NCBI GenBank assembly: GCA_963680875.1
Contig: OY804577.1
Coordinates: 149,500,196 to 149,564,195, forward strand
Reading direction: 5' to 3'
From: Bathymodiolus brooksi
Taxonomy: Eukaryota > Mollusca > Bivalvia > Mytilida > Modiolidae
Length of the DNA stretch: 64,000 nt
Below are positions 1 to 14,901 of this stretch, piece after piece. A program made the translations under genes and the position numbers. Every line of letters starts with the position of its first letter. Positions within the stretch are counted from its first letter, which is position 1. The notes beneath the pieces were generated by a model that saw only the letters and a list, made by a program, of their open reading frames with translations, had not been told where the DNA came from and did not search any database.

Positions 1-3000
1 TAAAGTCGATAGCTCAGTACTTATCATGTTAAGATGTCTATCTAATGTGCTAAATACATTTAAGGTCGATAGCTCAGTACTTATCATGTTAAGATGTCTA
101 TCTAATGTACTAAATACATTTAAGGTCGATAGCTCAGTACTTATCATGTTAAGATGTCTATCTAATGTGCTAAATACATTTAAGGTGGATAGCTCAGTAC
201 TTATCATGTTAAGATGTCTATCTAATGTACTAAATACATTTAAGGTCGATAGCTCAGTACTTATCATGTTAAGATGTCTATCTAATGTACTAAATACATT
301 TAAGGTCGATAGCTCAGTATTAATCATGTTAAGATGTCTATCTAATGTGCTAAATACATTTAAGGTGGATAGCTCAGTACTTATCATGTTAAGATGTCTA
401 TCCAATGTACTAAATACATTTATAAGGTCGATAGCTCAGTACTTATCATGTTAAGATGTCTATCTAATGTGCTAAATACATTTAAGGTCGATAGCTCAGT
501 ACTTATCATGTTAAGATGTCTATCTATTGTACTAAATACATTTAAGGTGGATAGTTCAGTACTTATCATGTTAAGATATCTATCTAATGTACTAAATACA
601 TTTAAGGTCGATAGCTCAGTACTTATCATGTTAAGATGTCTATCCAATGTACTAAATACATTTATGAGGTCGATAGCCCAGTACTTATCATGTTAAGATG
701 TCTATCTAATGTGCTAAATACATTCAAGGTCGATAGCGCAGTACTTATCATGTTAAGATGTCTATCTAATGTACTAAATACATTTAAGGTGGATAGCTCA
801 GTACTTATCATGTTAAGATGTCTATCTAATGTACTAAATACATTTAAGGTCGATAGCTCAGTACTTATCATGTTAAGATGTCTATCTAATGTACTTAATA
901 CACTTAAGGTCGATAGCTCAGTACTTATCATGTTAAGATGTCTATCAAATGTACTAAATACATTTAAGGTCCATAGCTCAGTACTTATCATGTTAAGATG
1001 TCTATCTAATGTACTAAATACATTTAAAGTCGATAGCTCAGTACTTATCATGTTAAGATGTCTATCTAATGTACTAAATACATTTAAGGTCGATAGCTCA
1101 GTACTAATCATGTTAAGATGTCTATCTAATGTGCTAAATACATTTAAGGTGGATAGCTCAGTACTTATCATGTTAAGATGTCTATCTAATGTACTAAATA
1201 CATTTAAGGTCGATAGCTCAGTACTTATCATGTTAAGATGTCTATCTAATGTACTAAATACATTTAAGGTCGATAGCTCAGTATTAATCATGTTAAGATG
1301 TCTATCTAATGTGCTAAATACATTTAAGGTGGATAGCTCAGTACTTATCATGTTAAGATGTCTATCCAATGTACTAAATACATTTATAAGGTCGATAGCT
1401 CAGTACTTATCATGTTAAGATGGCTATCTAATGTGCTAAATACATTTAAGGTGGATAGCTCAGTACTTATCATGTTAAGATGTCTATCCAATGTACTAAA
1501 TACATTTATAAAGTCGATAGCTCAGTACTAATCATGTTAAGATGTCTATCTGATGTGCTAAATACATTTAAGGTCGATAGCTCAGTACTTATCATGTCAA
1601 GATGTCTATCTAATGTACTAAATACATTTAAGGTCGATAGATCAGTACTTATCATGTTAAGATGTCTATCTAATGTACTAAATACATTTAAGGTGGATAG
1701 CTCAGTACTAATCATGTTAAGATGTCTATCTAATGTGCTAAATACATTTAAGGTCGATAGCTCAGTACTTATCATGTTAAGATGTCTATCTAATGTACTA
1801 AATACATTTAAGGTGGATAGCTCAGTACTTATCATGTTAAGATGTCTATCTAATGTACTAAATACATTTAATGTGGATAGCTCAGTACTTATCATGTTAA
1901 GATGTCTATCTAATGTAATAAATACATTTAAGGTTGATAGCTCAGTACTTATCATGTTAAGATGTCTATCTAATGTGCTAAATACATTTAAGGTCGATAT
2001 CTCAGTCCTTATCATGCTAAGATATCTATCTAATGTACTAAATACATTTAAGATCGATAGCTCAGTACTTATCATGTTAAGATGTCTATCTAATGTACTT
2101 AATACACTTAAGGTCGATAGCTCAGTACTTATCATGTTAAGATGTCTATCAAATGTACTAAATACATTTAAGGTCGTTAGCTCAGTACTTATCATGTTAA
2201 GATGTCTATCTAATGTACTAAATACATTTAAGGTCGATAGCACAGTACTTATCATGTTAAGATGTCTATCTAATGTACTAAATACATTTAAGGTCGATAG
2301 CTCAGTACTTATCATGTTAAGATGTCTATCTAATGTACTTAATACACTTAAGGTCGATAGCTCAGTACTTATCATGTTAAGATGTCTATCAAATGTACTA
2401 AATACATTTAAGGTCGATAGCTCAGTACTTATCATGTTAAGATGTCTATCTAATGTACTAAATACATTTAAGGTCGATAGCTCAGTACTTATCATGTTAA
2501 GATGTCTATCCAATGTTCTAAATACATTTAACGTGGAAATCTCAGTACTTAACATGTTAAGATGTCTATCTAATGTGCTAAATACATTTAAGGTGGATAG
2601 CTCAGTACTTATCATGTTAAGATGTCTATCTAATGTACTAAATACATTTAAGGTCGATAGCTCAGTACTTATCATGTTAAGATGTCTATCTAATGTACTA
2701 AATACATTTAAGGTCGATAGCTCAGTACTAATCATGTTAAGATGTCTATCTAATGTGCTAAATACATTTAAGGTGGATAGCTCAGTACTTATCATGTTAA
2801 GATGTCTATCCAATGTACTAAATACATTTATAAGGTGGATAGCTCAGTACTTATCATGTTAAGATGTCTATCTAATGTGCTAAATACATTTAAGGTGGAT
2901 ATCTCAGTACTTATCATGTTAAGATGTCTATCTAATGTACTAAATACATTTAAGGTGGATAGCTCAGTACTTACTTATCATGTTAAGATGTCTATCTAAT

Positions 3001-6000
3001 GTACTAAATACATTTAAAGTCGATAGCTCAGTACTTATCATGTTAAGATGTCTATCTATTGTACTAAATACATTTAAGGTGGATAGTTCAGTACTTATCA
3101 TGTTAAGATATCTATCTAATGTGTTAAATACATTTAAGGTGGTTAGCTCAGTACTTATCATGTTAAGATGTCTATCCAATGTACTAAATACATTTATGAG
3201 GTCGATAGCTCAGTACTTATCATGTTAAGATGTCTATCTAATGTGCTAAATACATTTAAGGTCGATAACTCAGTACTTATCATGTTAAGATGTCTATCTA
3301 ATGTACTAAATACATTTAAGGTGGATAGCTCAGTACTTATCATGTTAAGATGTCTATCTAATGTACTAAATACATTTAAGGTCGATAGCTCAGTACTTAT
3401 CATGTTAAGATGTCTATCAAATGTACTAAATACATTTAAGGTCGTTAGCTCAGTACTTATCATGTTAAGATGTCTATCTAATGTACTAAATACATTTAAG
3501 GTCGATAGCTCAGTACTTATCATGTTAAGATGTCTATCTAATGTACTAAATACATTTAAGGTCGATAGCTCAGTACTTATCATGTTAAGATGTCTATCTA
3601 ATGTACTTAATACACTTAAGGTCGATAGCTCAGTACTTATCATGTTAAGATGTCTATCAAATGTACTAAATACATTTAAGGTCGATAGCTCAGTACTTAT
3701 CATGTTAAGATGTCTATCTAATGTACTAAATACATTTAAGGTCGATAGCTCAGTACTTATCATGTTAAGATGTCTATCCAATGTTCTAAATACATTTAAC
3801 GTGGAAATCTCAGTACTTAACATGTTAAGATGTCTATCTAATGTGCTAAATACATTTAAGGTGGATATCTCAGTACTTATCATGTTAAGATGTCTATCTA
3901 ATGTACTAAATACATTTAAGGTCGATAGCTCAGTACTTATCATGTTAAGATGTCTATCTAATGTACTAAATACATTTAAGGTCGATAGCTCAGTACTAAT
4001 CATGTTAAGATGTCTATCTAATGTGCTAAATACATTTAAGGTGGATAGCTCAGTACTTATCATGTTAAGATGTCTATCTAATGTACTAGATACATTTAAG
4101 GTGGATAGCTCAGTACTTATCATGTTAAGATGTCTATCTAATGTACTAAATACATTTAAAGTCGATAGCTCAGTACTTATCATGTTAAGATGTCTATCTA
4201 ATGTACTAAATACATTTAAGGTCGATAGCTCAGTACTTATCATGTTAAGATGTCTATCTAATGTACTTAATACACTTAAGGTCGATAGCTCAGTACTTAT
4301 CATGTTAAGATGTCTATCAAATGTACTAAATACATTTAAGGTCGATAGCTCAGTACTTATCATGTTAAGATGTCTATCTAATGTACTAAATACATTTAAA
4401 GTCGATAGCTCAGTACTTATCATGTTAAGATGTCTATCTATTGTACTAAATACATTTAAGGTGGATAGTTCAGTACTTATCATGTTAAGATGTCTATCTA
4501 ATGTGCTAAATACATTTAAGGTGGATAGCTCAGTACTTATCATGTTAAGATGTTTATCCAATGTACTAAATACATTTATGAGGTCGATAGCACAGTACTT
4601 ATCATGTTAAGATGTCTATCTAATGTGCTAAATACATTTAAGGTCGATATCTCAGTACTTATCATGTTAAGATGTCTATCTAATGTACTAAATACATTTA
4701 AGGTCGATAGCTCAGTACTTATCATGTTAAGATGTCTATCTAATGTACTAAATACATTTAAGGTCGATAGCTCAGTACTTATCATGTTAAGATGTCTATC
4801 TAATGTACTAAATACATTTAAGGTCGATAGCTCAGTTCTTATCATGTTAAGATATCTATCTAATGTACTAAATACATTTAAGGTCGATAGCTCAGTTCTT
4901 ATCATGTTAAGATATCTATCTAATGTACTAAATACATTTAAGGTCGATAGCTCAGTACTTATCATGTTAAGATGTCTATCTAATGTACTAAATACATTTA
5001 AGGTCGATAGCTCAGTACTTATCATGTTAAGATGTCTATCTAATGTACTAAATACATTTAAGGTCGATATCTCAGTTCTTATCATGTTGAGATAGCTATC
5101 TAATGTACTAAATACATTTAAGGTCGATAGCTCAGTACTTATCATGTTAAGATGTCTATCTAATGTACTAAATACACTTAAGGTCGATAGCTCAGTACTT
5201 ATCATGTTAAGATGTTTATCTAATGTACTAAATACATTTAAGGTCGATAGCTCAGTACTTATCATGTTAAGATGTCTATCTAATGTACTAAATACATTTA
5301 AGGTGGATAGCTCAGTACTTATCATGTTAAGATGTCTATCTAATGTACTAAATACATTTAAGGTGGATAGCTCAGTACTTATCATGTTAAGATGTATATC
5401 TAATGTACTAAATACATTTAAGGTCGATAGCTCAGTACTTATCATGTTAAGATGTCTATATAATGTACTAAATACATTTAAGGTCGATAGCTCAGTTCTT
5501 ATCATGTTAAGATATCTATCTAATGTACTAAATACATTTAAGGTCGATAGCTCAGTACTTATCATGTTAAGATGTCTATCTAATGTACTAAATACACTTA
5601 AGGTCGATAGCTCAGTACTTATCATGTTAAGATGTCTATCTAATGTACTAAATACATTTAAGGTCGATAGCTCAGTACTTATCATGTTAAGATGTCTATC
5701 TAATGTACTAAATACATTTAAGGTGGATAGCTCAGTACTTATCATGTTAAGATGTCTATCTAATGTACTAAATACATTTAAGGTCGATAGCTCAGTACTT
5801 ATCATGTTAAGATGTCTATCTAATGTACTAAATACATTTAAGGTGGATAGCTCAGTACTTATCATGTTAAGATGTCTATCTAATGTACTAAATACATTTA
5901 AGGTCGATAGCTCAGTTCTTATCATGTTAAGATGTCTATCTAATGTACTAAATACATTTAAGGTCGATAGCTCAGTACTTATCATGTTAAGATGTCTATC

Positions 6001-7162
6001 TAATGTACTAAATACATTTAAGGTCGATAGCTCAGTACTTATCATGTTAAGATGTCTATCTAATGTACTAAATACATTTAAGGTGGATAGCTCAGTACAT
6101 ATCATGTTAAGATGTCTATATAATGTGCTAAATACATTTAAGGTCGATAGCTCAGTACTTATCATGTTAAGATGTCTATCCAATGTTCTAAATACATTTA
6201 ACGTGGAAATCTCAGTACTTAACATGTTAAGATGTCTATCTAATGTGCTAAATACATTTAAGGTGGATAGCTCAGTACTTATCATGTTAAGATGTCTATC
6301 TAATGTACTAAATACATTTAAGGTCGATAGCTCAGTACTAATCATGTTAAGATGTCTATCTAATGTGCTAAATACATTTAAGGTGGATAGCTCAGTACTT
6401 ATCATGTTAAGATGTCTATCCAATGTACTAAATACATTTATAAGGTGGATAGCCCAGTACTTATCATGTTAAGATGTCTATCTAATGTGCTAAATACATT
6501 TAAGGTGGATATCTCAGTACTTATCATGTTAAGATGTCTATCTAATGTACTAAATACATTTAAGGTGGATAGCTCAGTACTTATCATGTTAAGATGTCTA
6601 TCTAATGTACTAAATACACTTAAAGTCGATAGCTCAGTACTTATCATGTTAAGATGTCTATCTAATGTGCTAAATACATTTAAGGTCGATAGCCCAGTAC
6701 TTATCATGTTAAGATGTCTATCTATTGTACTAAATACATTTAAGGTGGATAGTTCAGTACTTATCATGTTAAGATATCTATCTAATGTACTAAATACATT
6801 TAAGGTCGATAGCTCAGTACTTATCATGTTAAGATGTCTATCCAATGTACTAAATACATTTATGAGGTCGATAGCTCAGTACTTATCATGTTAAGATGTC
6901 TATCTAATGTGCTAAATACATTCAAGGTCGATAGCTCAGTACTTATCATGTTAAGATGTCTATCTAATGTACTAAATACATTTAAGGTGGATAGCTCAGT
7001 ACTTATCATGTTAAGATGTCTATCTAATGTACTTAATACACTTAAGGTCGATAGCTCAGTACTTATCATGTTAAGATGTCTATCAAATGTACTAAATACA
7101 TTTAAGGTCGATAGCTCAGTACTTATCATGTTAAGATGTCTATCTAATGTACTAAATACATT
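1..7162. repeat. Left-domain higher-order unit, copy 1 (about 7 kb)
   Basis: The order of variant monomers in this block recurs downstream. From the window start to about 840 the match lies 7162 bp further on; from about 1.1 kb to 6.2 kb it lies 6982 bp further on, so copy 1 has three extra monomers (180 bp) near 0.84-1.02 kb. The 6982-bp offset equals 116 monomers plus nine 2-bp insertions and one 4-bp duplication. Diagnostic variants include CTTAATACACTT monomers, a monomer with AACGTGGAAATCTC and TTAACATG (2527-2550), GTGCTAAAT monomers and many 62-bp monomers. The left boundary is the window edge, so the copy may be incomplete. Confidence 0.8.
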
Positions 7163-10100
7163 TAAAGTCGATAGCTCAGTACTTATCATGTTAAGATGTC
7201 TATCTAATGTGCTAAATACATTTAAGGTCGATAGCTCAGTACTTATCATGTTAAGATGTCTATCTAATGTACTAAATACATTTAAGGTCGATAGCTCAGT
7301 ACTTATCATGTTAAGATGTCTATCTAATGTGCTAAATACATTTAAGGTGGATAGCTCAGTACTTATCATGTTAAGATGTCTATCTAATGTACTAAATACA
7401 TTTAAGGTCGATAGCTCAGTACTTATCATGTTAAGATGTCTATCTAATGTACTAAATACATTTAAGGTCGATAGCTCAGTATTAATCATGTTAAGATGTC
7501 TATCTAATGTGCTAAATACATTTAAGGTGGATAGCTCAGTACTTATCATGTTAAGATGTCTATCCAATTTACTAAATACATTTATAAGGTCGATAGCTCA
7601 GTACTTATCATGTTAAGATGTCTATCTAATGTGCTAAATACATTTAAGGTCGATAGCTCAGTACTTATCATGTTAAGATGTCTATCTATTGTACTAAATA
7701 CATTTAAGGTGGATAGTTCAGTACTTATCATGTTAAGATATCTATCTAATGTACTAAATACATTTAAGGTCGATAGCTCAGTACTTATCATGTTAAGATG
7801 TCTATCCAATGTACTAAATACATTTATGAGGTCGATAGCCCAGTACTTATCATGTTAAGATGTCTATCTAATGTGCTAAATACATTCAAGGTCGATAGCG
7901 CAGTACTTATCATGTTAAGATGTCTATCTAATGTACTAAATACATTTAAAGTCGATAGCTCAGTACTTATCATGTTAAGATGTCTATCTAATGTGCTAAA
8001 TACATTTAAGGTCGATAGCTCAGTACTTATCATGTTAAGATGTCTATCTAATGTACTAAATACATTTAAGGTCGATAGCTCAGTACTAATCATGTTAAGA
8101 TGTCTATCTAATGTGCTAAATACATTTAAGGTGGATAGCTCAGTACTTATCATGTTAAGATGTCTATCTAATGTACTAAATACATTTAAGGTCGATAGCT
8201 CAGTACTTATCATGTTAAGATGTCTATCTAATGTACTAAATACATTTAAGGTCGATAGCTCAGTATTAATCATGTTAAGATGTCTATCTAATGTGCTAAA
8301 TACATTTAAGGTGGATAGCTCAGTACTTATCATGTTAAGATGTCTATCCAATGTACTAAATACATTTATAAGGTCGATAGCTCAGTACTTATCATGTTAA
8401 GATGGCTATCTAATGTGCTAAATACATTTAAGGTGGATAGCTCAGTACTTATCATGTTAAGATGTCTATCCAATGTACTAAATACATTTATAAAGTCGAT
8501 AGCTCAGTACTAATCATGTTAAGATGTCTATCTGATGTGCTAAATACATTTAAGGTCGATAGCTCAGTACTTATCATGTCAAGATGTCTATCTAATGTAC
8601 TAAATACATTTAAGGTCGATAGATCAGTACTTATCATGTTAAGATGTCTATCTAATGTACTAAATACATTTAAGGTGGATAGCTCAGTACTAATCATGTT
8701 AAGATGTCTATCTAATGTGCTAAATACATTTAAGGTCGATAGCTCAGTACTTATCATGTTAAGATGTCTATCTAATGTACTAAATACATTTAAGGTGGAT
8801 AGCTCAGTACTTATCATGTTAAGATGTCTATCTAATGTACTAAATACATTTAATGTGGATAGCTCAGTACTTATCATGTTAAGATGTCTATCTAATGTAA
8901 TAAATACATTTAAGGTTGATAGCTCAGTACTTATCATGTTAAGATGTCTATCTAATGTGCTAAATACATTTAAGGTCGATATCTCAGTCCTTATCATGCT
9001 AAGATGTCTATCTAATGTACTAAATACATTTAAGATCGATAGCTCAGTACTTATCATGTTAAGATGTCTATCTAATGTACTTAATACACTTAAGGTCGAT
9101 AGCTCAGTACTTATCATGTTTAGATGTCTATCAAATGTACTAAATACATTTAAGGTCGTTAGCTCAGTACTTATCATGTTAAGATGTCTATCTAATGTAC
9201 TAAATACATTTAAGGTCGATAGCACAGTACTTATCATGTTAAGATGTCTATCTAATGTACTAAATACATTTAAGGTCGATAGCTCAGTACTTATCATGTT
9301 AAGATGTCTATCTAATGTACTTAATACACTTAAGGTCGATAGCTCAGTACTTATCATGTTAAGATGTCTATCAAATGTACTAAATACATTTAAGGTCGAT
9401 AGCTCAGTACTTATCATGTTAAGATGTCTATCTAATGTACTAAATACATTTAAGGTCGATAGCTCAGTACTTATCATGTTAAGATGTCTATCCAATGTTC
9501 TAAATACATTTAACGTGGAAATCTCAGTACTTAACATGTTAAGATGTCTATCTAATGTGCTAAATACATTTAAGGTGGATAGCTCAGTACTTATCATGTT
9601 AAGATGTCTATCTAATGTACTAAATACATTTAAGGTCGATAGCTCAGTACTTATCATGTTAAGATGTCTATCTAATGTACTAAATACATTTAAGGTCGAT
9701 AGCTCAGTACTAATCATGTTAAGATGTCTATCTAATGTGCTAAATACATTTAAGGTGGATAGCTCAGTACTTATCATGTTAAGATGTCTATCCAATGTAC
9801 TAAATACATTTATAAGGTGGATAGCTCAGTACTTATCATGTTAAGATGTCTATCTAATGTGCTAAATACATTTAAGGTGGATATCTCAGTACTTATCATG
9901 TTAAGATGTCTATCTAATGTACTAAATACATTTAAGGTGGATAGCTCAGTACTTACTTATCATGTTAAGATGTCTATCTAATGTACTAAATACATTTAAA
10001 GTCGATAGCTCAGTACTTATCATGTTAAGATGTCTATCTATTGTACTAAATACATTTAAGGTGGATAGTTCAGTACTTATCATGTTAAGATATCTATCTA

Positions 10101-13100
10101 ATGTGTTAAATACATTTAAGGTGGATAGCTCAGTACTTATCATGTTAAGATGTCTATCCAATGTACTAAATACATTTATGAGGTCGATAGCTCAGTACTT
10201 ATCATGTTAAGATGTCTATCTAATGTGCTAAATACATTTAAGGTCGATAACTCAGTACTTATCATGTTAAGATGTCTATCTAATGTACTAAATACATTTA
10301 AGGTGGATAGCTCAGTACTTATCATGTTAAGATGTCTATCTAATGTACTAAATACATTTAAGGTCGATAGCTCTGTACTTATCATGTTAAGATGTCTATC
10401 AAATGTACTAAATACATTTAAGGTCGTTAGCTCAGTACTTATCATGTTAAGATGTCTATCTAATGTACTAAATACATTTAAGGTCGATAGCTCAGTACTT
10501 ATCATGTTAAGATGTCTATCTAATGTACTAAATACATTTAAGGTCGATAGCTCAGTACTTATCATGTTAAGATGTCTATCTAATGTACTTAATACACTTA
10601 AGGTCGATAGCTCAGTACTTATCATGTTAAGATGTCTATCAAATGTACTAAATACATTTAAGGTCGATAGCTCAGTACTTATCATGTTAAGATGTCTATC
10701 TAATGTACTAAATACATTTAAGGTCGATAGCTCAGTACTTATCATGTTAAGATGTCTATCCAATGTTCTAAATACATTTAACGTGGAAATCTCAGTACTT
10801 AACATGTTAAGATGTCTATCTAATGTGCTAAATACATTTAAGGTGGATATCTCAGTACTTATCATGTTAAGATGTCTATCTAATGTACTAAATACATTTA
10901 AGGTCGATAGCTCAGTACTTATCATGTTAATATGTCTATCTAATGTACTAAATACATTTAAGGTCGATAGCTCAGTACTAATCATGTTAAGATGTCTATC
11001 TAATGTGCTAAATACATTTAAGGTGGATAGCTCAGTACTTATCATGTTAAGATGTCTATCTAATGTACTAGATACATTTAAGGTGGATAGCTCAGTACTT
11101 ATCATGTTAAGATGTCTATCTAATGTACTAAATACATTTAAAGTCGATAGCTCAGTACTTATCATGTTAAGATGTCTATCTAATGTACTAAATACATTTA
11201 AGGTCGATAGCTCAGTACTTATCATGTTAAGATGTCTATCTAATGTACTTAATACACTTAAGGTCGATAGCTCAGTACTTATCATGTTAAGATGTCTATC
11301 AAATGTACTAAATACATTTAAGGTCGATAGCTCAGTACTTATCATGTTAAGATGTCTATCTAATGTACTAAATACATTTAAAGTCGATAGCTCAGTACTT
11401 ATCATGTTAAGATGTCTATCTATTGTACTAAATACATTTAAGGTGGATAGTTCAGTACTTATCATGTTAAGATGTCTATCTAATGTGCTAAATACATTTA
11501 AGGTGGATAGCTCAGTACTTATCATGTTAAGATGTTTATCCAATGTACTAAATACATTTATGAGGTCGATAGCACAGTACTTATCATGTTAAGATGTCTA
11601 TCTAATGTGCTAAATACATTTAAGGTCGATATCTCAGTACTTATCATGTTAAGATGTCTATCTAATGTACTAAATACATTTAAGGTCGATAGCTCAGTAC
11701 TTATCATGTTAAGATGTCTATCTAATGTACTAAATACATTTAAGGTCGATAGCTCAGTACTTATCATGTTAAGATGTCTATCTAATGTACTAAATACATT
11801 TAAGGTCGATAGCTCAGTTCTTATCATGTTAAGATATCTATCTAATGTACTAAATACATTTAAGGTCGATAGCTCAGTTCTTATCATGTTAAGATATCTA
11901 TCTAATGTACTAAATACATTTAAGGTCGATAGCTCAGTACTTATCATGTTAAGATGTCTATCTAATGTACTAAATACATTTAAGGTCGATAGCTCAGTAC
12001 TTATCATGTTAAGATGTCTATCTAATGTACTAAATACATTTAAGGTCGATATCTCAGTTCTTATCATGTTGAGATAGCTATCTAATGTACTAAATACATT
12101 TAAGGTCGATAGCTCAGTACTTATCATGTTAAGATGTCTATCTAATGTACTAAATACACTTAAGGTCGATAGCTCAGTACTTATCATGTTAAGATGTTTA
12201 TCTAATGTACTAAATACATTTAAGGTCGATAGCTCAGTACTTATCATGTTAAGATGTCTATCTAATGTACTAAATACATTTAAGGTGGATAGCTCAGTAC
12301 TTATCATGTTAAGATGTCTATCTAATGTACTAAATACATTTAAGGTGGATAGCTCAGTACTTATCATGTTAAGATGTATATCTAATGTACTAAATACATT
12401 TAAGGTCGATAGCTCAGTACTTATCATGTTAAGATGTCTATCTAATGTACTAAATACATTTAAGGTCGATAGCTCAGTTCTTATCATGTTAAGATATCTA
12501 TCTAATGTACTAAATACATTTAAGGTCGATAGCTCAGTACTTATCATGTTAAGATGTCTATCTAATGTACTAAATACACTTAAGGTCGATAGCTCAGTAC
12601 TTATCATGTTAAGATGTCTATCTAATGTACTAAATACATTTAAGGTCGATAGCTCAGTACTTATCATGTTAAGATGTCTATCTAATGTACTAAATACATT
12701 TAAGGTGGATAGCTCAGTACTTATCATGTTAAGATGTCTATCTAATGTACTAAATACATTTAAGGTCGATAGCTCAGTACTTATCATGTTAAGATGTCTA
12801 TCTAATGTACTAAATACATTTAAGGTGGATAGCTCAGTACTTATCATGTTACGATGTCTATCTAATGTACTAAATACATTTAAGGTCGATAGCTCAGTTC
12901 TTATCATGTTAAGATGTCTATCTAATGTACTAAATACATTTAAGGTCGATAGCTCAGTACTTATCATGTTAATATGTCTATCTAATGTACTAAATACATT
13001 TAAGGTCGATAGCTCAGTACTTATCATGTTAAGATGTCTATCTAATGTACTAAATACATTTAAGGTGGATAGCTCAGTACATATCATGTTAAGATGTCTA

Positions 13101-13333
13101 TATAATGTGCTAAATACATTTAAGGTGGATAGCTCAGTACTTATCATGTTAAGATGTCTATCTAATGTACTAAATACATTTAAGGTCGATAGCTCAGTAC
13201 TTATCATGTTAAGATGTCTATCTAATGTACTAAATACATTTAAGGTCGATAGCTCAGTACTAATCATGTTAAGATGTCTATCTAATGTGCTAAATACATT
13301 TAAGGTGGATAGCTCAGTACTTATCATGTTAAG
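7163..13333. repeat. Left-domain higher-order unit, copy 2
   Basis: It repeats the monomer order of copy 1, with the same linked variants: the 62-bp monomers near 8367, 8489, 9813, 10177 and 11559, the CTTA duplication near 9951, and a GAGATAGCTATC monomer at 12071. Near 13.1 kb it lacks the AACGTGGAAATC monomer that copy 1 has at 6199, so the offset falls from 6982 to 6922 bp. Single substitutions separate the copies, for example GATATC at 2030 versus GATGTC at 9012. Confidence 0.8.
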
Positions 13334-14901
13334 ATGTCTATCCAATGTACTAAATACATTTATAAGGTGGATAGCTCAGTACTTATCATGTTAAGATGTC
13401 TATCTAATGTGCTAAATACATTTAAGGTGGATATCTCAGTACTTATCATGTTAAGATGTCTATCTAATGTACTAAATACATTTAAGGTGGATAGCTCAGT
13501 ACTTACTTATCATGTTAAGATGTCTATCTAATGTACTAAATACATTTAAAGTCGATAGCTCAGTACTTATCATGTTAAGATGTCTATCTATTGTACTAAA
13601 TACATTTAAGGTGGATAGTTCAGTACTTATCATGTTAAGATATCTATCTAATGTGTTAAATACATTTAAGGTGGATAGCTCAGTACTTATCATGTTAAGA
13701 TGTCTATCCAATGTACTAAATACATTTATGAGGTCGATAGCTCAGTACTTATCATGTTAAGATGTCTATCTAATGTGCTAAATACATTTAAGGTCGATAA
13801 CTCAGTACTTATCATGTTAAGATGTCTATCTAATGTACTAAATACATTTAAGGTGGATAGCTCAGTACTTATCATGTTAAGATGTCTATCTAATGTACTA
13901 AATACATTTAAGGTCGATAGCTCAGTACTTATCATGTTAAGATGTCTATCAAATGTACTAAATACATTTAAGGTCGTTAGCTCAGTACTTATCATGTTAA
14001 GATGTCTATCTAATGTACTAAATACATTTAAGGTCGATAGCTCAGTACTTATCATGTTAAGATGTCTATCTAATGTACTAAATACATTTAAGGTCGATAG
14101 CTCAGTACTTATCATGTTAAGATGTCTATCTAATGTACTTAATACACTTAAGGTCGATAGCTCAGTACTTATCATGTTAAGATGTCTATCAAATGTACTA
14201 AATACATTTAAGGTCGATAGCTCAGTACTTATCATGTTAAGATGTCTATCTAATGTACTAAATACATTTAAGGTCGATAGCTCAGTACTTATCATGTTAA
14301 GATGTCTATCCAATGTTCTAAATACATTTAACGTGGAAATCTCAGTACTTAACATGTTAAGATGTCTATCTAATGTGCTAAATACATTTAAGGTGGATAT
14401 CTCAGTACTTATCATGTTAAGATGTCTATCTAATGTACTAAATACATTTAAGGTCGATAGCTCAGTACTTATCATGTTAATATGTCTATCTAATGTACTA
14501 AATACATTTAAGGTCGATAGCTCAGTACTAATCATGTTAAGATGTCTATCTAATGTGCTAAATACATTTAAGGTGGATAGCTCAGTACTTATCATGTTAA
14601 GATGTCTATCTAATGTACTAGATACATTTAAGGTGGATAGCTCAGTACTTATCATGTTAAGATGTCTATCTAATGTACTAAATACATTTAAAGTCGATAG
14701 CTCAGTACTTATCATGTTAAGATGTCTATCTAATGTACTAAATACATTTAAGGTCGATAGCTCAGTACTTATCATGTTAAGATGTCTATCTAATGTACTA
14801 AATACATTTAAGGTCGATAGCTCAGTACTAATCATGTTAAGATGTCTATCTAATGTGCTAAATACATTTAAGGTGGATAGCTCAGTACTTATCATGTTAA
14901 G
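13334..14901. repeat. Truncated higher-order copy (1568 bp)
   Basis: This block repeats the order starting at 9784 (offset 3550 bp), including the CTTA duplication near 13501 and the TG-type 62-bp monomer near 13727. It then jumps after about 1.5 kb to a second start at 14902, which shows the same marker series again (offset 1568 bp). It reads as a deletion derivative produced by unequal exchange between larger copies. Confidence 0.75.
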
